Source of the DNA: Chryseobacterium sp. ERMR1:04
Lineage (GTDB): Bacteria > Bacteroidota > Bacteroidia > Flavobacteriales > Weeksellaceae
Reading direction: 5' to 3'
DNA: 64,000 bases
Assembly: GCF_001297705.1 (NCBI RefSeq)
Contig: NZ_LIRF01000003.1
Span: forward strand, 1,488,001-1,552,000
In this document: in pieces, positions 9,060-15,301 of the stretch
Position numbering within the stretch: the stretch's first letter is position 1
How the letters are laid out: every line of letters begins with the position of its first letter
The notes under the pieces: model-generated
Seen by the model: only the letters and a program-made list of their open reading frames with translations
Database searches by the model: none
Told to the model about the DNA's origin: nothing
Translations under genes and position numbers: made by a program

Positions 9060-10151
9060 TTATTTTTTCTGCTGATCATTTTTTTTCTTTTCCGCTTTTA
9101 AAGCAGCTTTCGTTTCCACTACAATTACGCCGTTTACCGCTTTACTTCCATATATTGCAGTTGCTTTTTCTCCTTTTAAAACCGTCATCTTTTCAATGGA
9201 ATCAGCATCTAAGCTTTTAAATTTCACTGCATCAGAAACTACTCCATTGATAACATATAGAGGATTTGAATCTTCTTTATTAGAACTCACTCCTCGAATC
9301 ACAATCGCATTACTAGAATCAATTTTCCCAGAACCCATATTAATTGTTAATCCTGAAACAGCTCCCTGAATGGAATTTGCAGCATATTTATTTCCCACTT
9401 TTTCAGTCGACATTGGAACCGAAGCAGTCTTTTGTCTTACATTATTATAGGCCAAAACTGTAGGGTTTAATCCATCATAAGGGGTGATAGGTTCAGCTTC
9501 TGAATTTTCCAGTAAAGAACTTACCAATGAATTATTGGGTTTATTTTCAATATCCATAGAAGAAATCGACTGTACAGAAGACGTTATATCTTTCTTTACT
9601 TTTTTAGTTCCCAACGCCATTACCACAACCTCTTCAATATTTTGTTGCTTTAAAGAATCTGCTTTATAAGGCACAATAGATGCAGGTGCAGGCATGCTTT
9701 GCGCTACAGGATCAGAAATAGGAGAAGGAGCAATATAAGGATTAAATGCAAGACCGGCAGAGCTTTCAAGCATTACAATTGGAGCTGGAGCTAGATTTTT
9801 TTTCTCAATATTTTCTTTTACCATCTGATCTATCTTCTGAATCTTTGCAGAGGGTGCAATAACAGGAGCATTGTTAGAAGTTACAATATTCTTTGCTATA
9901 ACTGGCTTTGTAAGCTCAACTCCATTTTTATTTTCATTAAAAAAGTAAAATCCACCTACCCCAATCATTAAACTTGCAGCAATTCCATACGGAAGCCAAA
10001 TTGGGAGAATCCTTCTTTTTTTATGTTCTTTTGTATCTAATTTTTCTTCAACTTTAGCCCAAACTTTATCAAACCCCGGAAAAGTCGCAGGTTCATCTAC
10101 ATCTTTAGAAGCCTCATTGAATTTTTTATCGATATCGTGATTATTTTCCAT
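9060..10151 (-). CDS. Membrane anti-sigma-like protein with TonB-plug-like periplasmic tail
   Basis: A 363-residue single-pass protein. Residues 1-48 are charged and cytosolic, 49-71 form the membrane helix (LPYGIAASLMIGVGGFYFF), and the rest is periplasmic. After a Pro/Ala-rich linker (about 95-165) there is a TonB-box-like NIEEVVVMALG (171-181), then at 250-347 the plug signatures IQGAVSGL, IVIRGVSS, LYVINGVV, MTVLKGEKATAIYG and VNGVIVV. The gene lies 12 bp after an ECF sigma gene, the usual place for an anti-sigma factor. No FecR domain is recognisable, so the anti-sigma role rests on position and topology. The plug-like tail may mimic or replace the plug of the downstream barrel; that is inference. 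The tail is Lys-rich. Confidence 0.75.
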   Translation of the reverse strand: MENNHDIDKKFNEASKDVDEPATFPGFDKVWAKVEEKLDTKEHKKRRILPIWLPYGIAASLMIGVGGFYFFNENKNGVELTKPVIAKNIVTSNNAPVIAPSAKIQKIDQMVKENIEKKNLAPAPIVMLESSAGLAFNPYIAPSPISDPVAQSMPAPASIVPYKADSLKQQNIEEVVVMALGTKKVKKDITSSVQSISSMDIENKPNNSLVSSLLENSEAEPITPYDGLNPTVLAYNNVRQKTASVPMSTEKVGNKYAANSIQGAVSGLTINMGSGKIDSSNAIVIRGVSSNKEDSNPLYVINGVVSDAVKFKSLDADSIEKMTVLKGEKATAIYGSKAVNGVIVVETKAALKAEKKKNDQQKK

Positions 10152-10163
10152 TGTCTTAAAAGT

Positions 10164-10679
10164 TTAAATGTTTTGATTGATCAAAAGTTCCTGTAATTTT
10201 TTTCTGGCAAAATTGAGTTGAGATTTTGAGGTTCCTTCACTAATTGAAAGCATCATTGCAATTTCTTTGTGCGGATATCCTTCAATCGCAAACAGATTAA
10301 AAATCGCACGGCAACCTTCAGGAAGAAAGTTCAATAAGCTCAAAATATCTTTCTCGAAAGAAATAATATCTGTCGTATCCGAGGACTCTATGGAATGATC
10401 ATCCAATGAAATATGTAAAGCCTTTGTACTTCTCAATTTTTGCAGACATTCATTTACCGCAATTTTTCTAGCCCAACCTTCGAAAATATCATGATTCTGA
10501 AGTTGATCCATCTTTGTAAAAATTTTGTAGAACGTATCGGCTAATACTTCCTCAATATCTTCATCGTTTTTAAGATAGCGTTTGCAGACCGAATATAATT
10601 TTCCCGCCATTTTTTCGTAAACTTTCCGCTGTGCATTGCGGTCGTTCCGTTGACATTCTAACAGTAATTCTCTTTCCAT
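10164..10679 (-). CDS. ECF-family RNA polymerase sigma factor
   Basis: A 171-residue sigma-70-type factor. Region 2 covers about 10-80 (RYLKNDEDIEEVLADTFYKIF and EGWARKIAVNECLQKLR). Region 4 covers about 110-165 (LPEGCRAIFNLFAIEGYPHKEIA, then the helix-turn-helix around SISEGTSKSQLNFARKKL). It heads a four-gene leftward operon with the membrane anti-sigma-like protein, the plugless barrel and the macroglobulin, and probably directs their transcription. No clear TAnnTTTG promoter was found upstream of 10679, consistent with use of a non-housekeeping promoter. Confidence 0.92.
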   Translation of the reverse strand: MERELLLECQRNDRNAQRKVYEKMAGKLYSVCKRYLKNDEDIEEVLADTFYKIFTKMDQLQNHDIFEGWARKIAVNECLQKLRSTKALHISLDDHSIESSDTTDIISFEKDILSLLNFLPEGCRAIFNLFAIEGYPHKEIAMMLSISEGTSKSQLNFARKKLQELLINQNI

Positions 10680-10917
10680 AGTCAGGCTTTATACTCATAT
10701 AGATGCAGAAAATTTCAAAAAGGTTGGAAGCATCATAAACTTTTTTTTAAAATTAAGCTAAAAGGCTAAGCTGCGAAAGCTTAGAAAGGTAATTTTAACG
10801 AATGCTAAACTATAATTTCACCTTTTCATAAAAAACTTTCATTTTAAATTTAACTTTTCCCTTTGTAACATATCTTACCACTTACCGACTATTCATATAA
10901 ATAATCTTTTTATAGTA

Positions 10918-12120
10918 ATGAAAAATAACAAAATTGCATCATTACTTTTTGTTTTGTCTGCAGGAAGTATGATGTTTGCACAGGATGACTTAATTAATAA
11001 GTTAAAAAACAACCAATCTCAAAATGCTAATTTTAAATTCACGACTTTAAAAGACGTGGGGGCAACTTCAGTAAAAAATCAAGGTTCATCAGGAACTTGC
11101 TGGAGCTATTCAGGAAACTCCTTTCTTGAATCTGAAATGCAGAGAATGGGTAAAAAGCCTGTAGATTTGGCAGAAATTTTTACGGCAAGAAATTCTTATC
11201 ACGATAAAGCAAAATTATACGTTCTTAACAACGGAGCAATCAGCTGGGGAGATGGTGGAGAATTACATGATGTAGTGAATATGTACAAGAAGTACGGAGC
11301 TGTTCCTCAGGAAGCTTATACAGGCTTAAGAAACGGACAAACAACCAACAACTTCAAAGAAATGCAGGATAAAATAAAACCTGTGTTGGATAGTTTGGTT
11401 CAGGCAGCTACAAAAGGAAAACTTTCTGATAACTGGATGGATTCTGTAGATGCTATCTTAGATGAATATTTAGGAAAAGTTCCTGCTAACTTTACGTATG
11501 AAGGAAAAAACTATACTCCGAAAACTTTTGCTAAAGAAGTTGTAGGAATTAACCCAGAAGATTATGTTGAATTATCTTCTTACAAAGATTATCCGTATTA
11601 CCAGAAATTTGTAGTTCCAATTCCTGATAACTGGAGTCATGACTCTGACTGGAATGTTCCAATGAAAGATCTAACAGCTATCGTTGACAATGCAGTGAGC
11701 AAAGGATATTCTGTAGGTTGGGCAACTGATGTTTCTGAGCCTTATTTCTCATACAAAAATGGGGTGGCCTATGTTCCTGATGTAGATCTAGACCAGATTA
11801 ATGCAGAAAACAAAAAAGACTTGTTTACTGAGCCTAAAAAAGATAAAACGATCACAGAAGATATGCGTCAGAAAGCGCTTAACAACCTTTCTACAACTGA
11901 TGATCATGGAATGCACATCGTAGGATTGGCAAAAGATCAGTCTGGAAAAGAATATTATATGGTTAAAAACTCTTGGGGGGTAACCAATGATTTTGAAGGA
12001 TATCTTTATGTAACAAGACCTTATGTTGAGTACAAATCAACGGCAATCTTGGTTCACAAAAATGCCATTCCAAAAAACATTTTAAAGCAACTGAAACCTA
12101 ATCAAAATATTGGTTTATAA
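10918..12120 (+). CDS. Secreted papain-family (C1B, bleomycin-hydrolase-like) cysteine peptidase
   Basis: A 400-residue protein with a Sec signal peptide (1-21, ending MFAQ). The catalytic triad of clan CA is visible: Gln55 (oxyanion hole) and Cys61 in KNQGSSGTCWSYS, His333 in DHGMHIVGLA, and Asn351 in VKNSWG. Length and the large insertion between Cys and His fit the C1B aminopeptidase C/bleomycin hydrolase group, though those are usually cytosolic while this one is exported. It is divergent from the sigma/macroglobulin operon (238 bp apart). A protease next to an operon encoding a protease-trapping protein is suggestive but unproven. A hairpin terminator follows at 12173-12207. Confidence 0.88.
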   Translation: MKNNKIASLLFVLSAGSMMFAQDDLINKLKNNQSQNANFKFTTLKDVGATSVKNQGSSGTCWSYSGNSFLESEMQRMGKKPVDLAEIFTARNSYHDKAKLYVLNNGAISWGDGGELHDVVNMYKKYGAVPQEAYTGLRNGQTTNNFKEMQDKIKPVLDSLVQAATKGKLSDNWMDSVDAILDEYLGKVPANFTYEGKNYTPKTFAKEVVGINPEDYVELSSYKDYPYYQKFVVPIPDNWSHDSDWNVPMKDLTAIVDNAVSKGYSVGWATDVSEPYFSYKNGVAYVPDVDLDQINAENKKDLFTEPKKDKTITEDMRQKALNNLSTTDDHGMHIVGLAKDQSGKEYYMVKNSWGVTNDFEGYLYVTRPYVEYKSTAILVHKNAIPKNILKQLKPNQNIGL

Positions 12121-12172
12121 GAAATCACTGTTGTCATTTATTTGGCAATTTTAGATATTTAAATCTGTTAAT

Positions 12173-12207
12173 AGACCGTTTCCATTTTTTGGGAACGGTT
12201 TTGTTTT
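12173..12207 (+). terminator. Terminator of the cysteine peptidase gene
   Basis: ACCGTTTCC pairs with GGAACGGT (one bulged T) around a T-rich loop and is followed by TTTTGTTTTT. Confidence 0.7.
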
Positions 12208-12233
12208 TAAACTATTTAAACTTAGATAAAAAT

Positions 12234-12410
12234 TAAACCACAAAAGGCACAAAAGATTTTAACACTTAAGTTTTTTTAAGTAAAAATCATTCTGTTCAAA
12301 AGTACACTTAAGTTTTTTTGAAAATCAAAGATTTTCATATTATGTGGACTTTACTATTTTCAATATTTTAAACTCTTACAACTAAAGTGATCTAAAGTGT
12401 TTAAACATTT
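12234..12410. repeat. Dispersed repeat, ACCACAAAAG family, copy 1
   Basis: Begins AACCACAAAAGGCACAAAAG, contains AACACTTAAG and a small internal hairpin GAAAATCAAAGATTTTC. It is very similar to 54931-55042 and shares its edges and core with 13834-14010 and 56084-56250. Limits are approximate. Confidence 0.65.
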
Positions 12411-12466
12411 AAATGGTTCCTTTTAGAATTTTCAAACATAGGAGATCAAATTCAAATATAAAAATT

Positions 12467-12502
12467 AAAACCCGCTTCCAAAAGATCTGAAAGCGGGTTT
12501 TG
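12467..12502. terminator. Bidirectional hairpin terminator
   Basis: AAAACCCGCTT and AAGCGGGTTTT form the arms, with A- and T-runs on the outside. It can end transcripts of the leftward Old Yellow Enzyme gene and any read-through from the peptidase gene. Confidence 0.7.
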
Positions 12503-12611
12503 TTTAAAAAATAAATAGGTTGAAAATTTAATATAAATAAGTGAATTGTCAATTGGTTTACTACGCCGGTAATCTAACAACAAAGTAAATCAACAACTCA
12601 TAATTGTCTTT

Positions 12612-13673
12612 TTAGTAAAGAACTCCTAAACTTTCAGCCGAAAAATTTAAAAGGTCGTCTGTATTTCCTTCTTTTACTTTTTTCACCCATTCTGGGTCTT
12701 GTAAAAGGGCTCTTCCAACTGCAACAAGATCGAAATCTCCTCTTTCCAGTCTTCTGATTAATTCTGATAAATCTGCTTTCTCCGTTCCCTGTCCTGCAAA
12801 TGCTCCCATAAAATCTCCTTCAAGACCTACAGAACCTACCGTAATTGTTGGCTGACCCGTAATTTTTTTAGCCCAACCTGCAAAGTTTAAATCAGAACCT
12901 TCAAATTCAGGTTCCCAGAAACGACGCTGTGAACAATGGAAAATATCTACGCCAGCTTCTTTTAAAGGTAATAACCATTCTTCCATTTCTGCAGGTGTTG
13001 TTGCCAATCTGGATTTATAATCCTGTTGTTTCCACTGAGAAAGACGGATAATTATCGTGAAATCTTCTCCTACAGCTGCTCTCATTGCTTTAACGACATC
13101 AACTGCGAATTTACTTCTTTCTTTTAAGGTTTTCCCACCGTATTCATCAGTTCTTGTATTGGTTACTTCCCAAAAGAATTGATCAATCAAATATCCGTGC
13201 GCTCCGTGAATTTCAAGAACATCAAATCCTAAATCTTTAGCTGATTTTGCAGAAGCTGCAAATTGTGCAATCGTATCCTGGATATCTTCCAACGTCATGG
13301 TAGAAGCTTTTTCCATATCAACCAATGGATAATCTTCAGAACTTCTTGTATCTCCTACATGCCAGATCTGAGGCCCCATTTTTCCACCATTTTCATGAAC
13401 GGCATCAATTACGTTTTTCCAACCGTTTAATGCTTCAGTTCCGTAAAAATCAGGAATATTCTGCATGTTTTTTGAACCAGGTCTGTTGATTACTGTTCCT
13501 TCAGAAAGGATCAACCCTACTTCTGAAGCCGCTCTTCTTGCGTAATAATCTGCGATTTGCTGAGTGGGTACTCCGTTATCAGATTGAGCTCTTGTCATCG
13601 GAGCCATTACCACTCTATTTTTAAGTTGAAGATTTTTATAACTAAATGGACTAAATAATGCGTCTATACTCAT
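12612..13673 (-). CDS. Old Yellow Enzyme-type NAD(P)H:flavin oxidoreductase (alkene reductase)
   Basis: A 353-residue TIM-barrel flavoenzyme of the NemA/OYE family, which binds FMN and reduces activated C=C bonds of enones, quinone-like compounds and nitro-esters using NAD(P)H. Seen directly: the N-terminal FSPFSYKNLQLKNRVVMAPMTR FMN-site pattern, EIHGAHGYLIDQFF in the middle, and VGRALLQDPEW near the C-terminus. Length is normal. The divergent gene at 14040 encodes an HxlR-type regulator and the region between them carries repeated GTAAC motifs, so electrophile-dependent control is likely (inference). Confidence 0.92.
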   Translation of the reverse strand: MSIDALFSPFSYKNLQLKNRVVMAPMTRAQSDNGVPTQQIADYYARRAASEVGLILSEGTVINRPGSKNMQNIPDFYGTEALNGWKNVIDAVHENGGKMGPQIWHVGDTRSSEDYPLVDMEKASTMTLEDIQDTIAQFAASAKSAKDLGFDVLEIHGAHGYLIDQFFWEVTNTRTDEYGGKTLKERSKFAVDVVKAMRAAVGEDFTIIIRLSQWKQQDYKSRLATTPAEMEEWLLPLKEAGVDIFHCSQRRFWEPEFEGSDLNFAGWAKKITGQPTITVGSVGLEGDFMGAFAGQGTEKADLSELIRRLERGDFDLVAVGRALLQDPEWVKKVKEGNTDDLLNFSAESLGVLY

Positions 13674-13708
13674 TTTGCAATTATTTTATATTTAACATTT
13701 TTAAATTG

Positions 13709-13805
13709 TTACACAAAGTAACTAATAATAGTTCATATTTGTATCTTATGCAGGGAAAAAAGTGGTAACTTCGCAGTAACTTACATTAGTAACTTAAAAG
13801 TAACG
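13709..13805. promoter_or_regulatory. Putative operator cluster with GTAAC motifs
   Basis: GTTACACAAAGTAAC (13709-13723) is an inverted repeat of GTTAC/GTAAC. Four direct GTAAC copies then start at 13765, 13776, 13789 and 13800, spaced 11, 13 and 11 bp, so roughly one helical turn apart. The adjacent HxlR-type regulator is the obvious candidate to bind here; this is inferred from position. Confidence 0.55.
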
Positions 13806-13833
13806 TATGAAAATCTAAATAAGTGGATGCTAT

Positions 13834-14010
13834 TTTAACCACAAAAGTCACAAAAGATTAACATATAAATTATTTTAAGTTTATTCATAAACCGCATAAT
13901 ATAAGAACACATAAGTTTTTAAAAATCTTTGATTTTTATTTTTGTGAACTTCTTTTTTTCAAAATAAGAAAGCTTAAAAGATTATAACTTTTGTGTCTTT
14001 TGTGGTTTAA
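13834..14010. repeat. Dispersed repeat, ACCACAAAAG family, copy 2
   Basis: The outer ends are inverted copies: TTAACCACAAAAGTCACAAA at the left and its near complement ending TGTGGTTTAA at the right. The core has AAAAATCTTTGATTTTT. The element ends about 30 bp before the HxlR start codon, so it may form part of that gene's leader. Confidence 0.7.
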
Positions 14011-14039
14011 TTTTTAATTAGTGTTAAATAAAATCTACC

Positions 14040-14429
14040 ATGAAAAAGAATGAATTAATGAAATACAGCTGCCCTCTAGGTAAAGCAATGTCTGCTTTGG
14101 GAAGCAAGTGGAAACCAATCATTGTATTGGTGATCAAAGACCGTAAACTTCGTTTTGGAGAGCTTGCCGTACGAATTAATGTCATCTCAAGAAAAGTACT
14201 GACCGACCAGTTAAGAGAAATGCAAACCGACGGATTAATCATCAGAGAAGAGTTTAAGGAACTTCCTCCAAGAGTTGAATATTCGCTGACAGAAAAGGGA
14301 TTAGCATTGTTGCCGATTTTATATCAACTGGAAGAATGGGAAACAAAATATCATGTTTATGATCCTGAGAAAGAAAAAGACTGTAAAACTCTTTTAGAGC
14401 AAAAGAATGCAAAAAAAGCTGTCGTTTGA
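14040..14429 (+). CDS. HxlR-family winged-helix regulator
   Basis: A 129-residue DNA-binding protein. The N-terminal Cys-Pro (Cys11 in KYSCPLG), the GSKWKPIIVLVI helix, the RFGELAVRI-NVISRKVLTDQLREM recognition region and the LPPRVEYSLTEKG wing are all typical of HxlR. Members such as YodB and QorR use the conserved N-terminal Cys to sense quinones, diamide or other electrophiles. The divergent Old Yellow Enzyme gene is a natural target. Its stop codon overlaps a hairpin terminator. Confidence 0.92.
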   Translation: MKKNELMKYSCPLGKAMSALGSKWKPIIVLVIKDRKLRFGELAVRINVISRKVLTDQLREMQTDGLIIREEFKELPPRVEYSLTEKGLALLPILYQLEEWETKYHVYDPEKEKDCKTLLEQKNAKKAVV

Positions 14430-14437
14430 CAGTCTTT
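14411..14437 (+). terminator. Terminator overlapping the HxlR stop codon
   Basis: CTGTC-GTTT-GACAG stem with a preceding A-run pairing with the following TCTTTTT tail; the TGA stop (14427-14429) is inside the second arm. Confidence 0.65.
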
Positions 14438-14486
14438 TTATATTTAATAAAATCAATTTTGAATTTTACTAAGTTTTTTAAAGAAC

Positions 14487-15200
14487 CTATTTACAGTACT
14501 TTTCTAAGTAACTCTTTGCTTTAAAACCCACCTTTTCTGCATTATGAAAATCTTCACACGCTCCTAATTTATCATTTATTTGTAATTTAAATGTACCTCG
14601 ATAAACATAAGCCATTCCATTATTTGGATTTAATTTTAAGGATGTTGATAGGCTTTTAACAGCATTTTCTAAATCGTTATTATTTCCCTGTAACACGCCT
14701 TTAACAAAGTATGAAACAGAACTTTTAGGTTCGAGGTTGATTGCTTTATCAATATTTTTAAGAGCATCATTGTAATTAGAATTTTGACTTTCAATATTAG
14801 CTAATAATTGATACGCAGAAGATAATTTATCATTCAATTCAATAACTCTTTCTATATCAGCTTTGGCATTTTTTAAATTTCCATTAATAAAAAAAATATT
14901 TGCTCTTCCATAATAAGCCAGTGTAAAGTTTTCATTCAATTCTATAGCCTTAGAATAGTTTTTTATTGATTCTGTAGTATTTCCCTCCAGAGAATAAGTA
15001 TAAGCAAGTCCGTAATATGCATTTGCATTTTCAGGATGAGATCGTATGGAATTTTCAAACTCTTTTTTCCCATTTTCAAAATCGGAATTCAAAACAAAAT
15101 TATTTCCACGAATAAATGCATCATCACAAGGCTGTTCTGTTTTCTGCGTGCAGTTTGTAAGCAAAATACAAATTGTTATTAAAAAGTATATTTTTCTCAT
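14487..15200 (-). CDS. TPR-repeat lipoprotein
   Basis: A 237-residue protein with a lipoprotein signal: hydrophobic 4-14, lipobox LTNC with Cys17. The mature part is a run of about five or six tetratricopeptide repeats (for example NAYYGLAYTYSLEGNTTESI and LAYYGRANIFFINGNLKNA). TPR lipoproteins are scaffolds for protein-protein contacts at the periplasmic face of the inner or outer membrane. No partner is suggested by the neighbours. It is monocistronic, downstream of the E1 dehydrogenase but behind that gene's terminator. Confidence 0.85.
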   Translation of the reverse strand: MRKIYFLITICILLTNCTQKTEQPCDDAFIRGNNFVLNSDFENGKKEFENSIRSHPENANAYYGLAYTYSLEGNTTESIKNYSKAIELNENFTLAYYGRANIFFINGNLKNAKADIERVIELNDKLSSAYQLLANIESQNSNYNDALKNIDKAINLEPKSSVSYFVKGVLQGNNNDLENAVKSLSTSLKLNPNNGMAYVYRGTFKLQINDKLGACEDFHNAEKVGFKAKSYLEKYCK

Positions 15201-15252
15201 AGTTAGGTTTTAAGTTTATCTATAAAATAATTTTCAGTTTTCTAATATAGAA

Positions 15253-15282
15253 AAAAACCGCTTCCAAAAGAAAGCGGTTTCA
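15253..15282 (-). terminator. Terminator of the E1 dehydrogenase gene
   Basis: AAACCGCTT and AAGCGGTTT form the arms 20 bp beyond the stop at 15302, with a T-run following on the minus strand. Confidence 0.7.
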
Positions 15283-15301
15283 ATTTTATCTAAAATTCCA
15301 A

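Larger units (their letters stand above)
12121..12611. other. Intergenic stretch with two terminators and a palindromic repeat
   Basis: No supportable gene. It holds a terminator for the peptidase gene (12173-12207), one copy of the ACCACAAAAG repeat family (about 12234-12410), and a bidirectional hairpin at 12467-12502 facing the Old Yellow Enzyme gene. Confidence 0.7.
13674..14039. other. Divergent control region between OYE and HxlR genes
   Basis: No gene. The OYE side (13709-13805) has a GTTAC/GTAAC inverted repeat and four direct GTAAC motifs. The HxlR side (13834-14010) is a palindromic ACCACAAAAG-family repeat. Confidence 0.7.
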
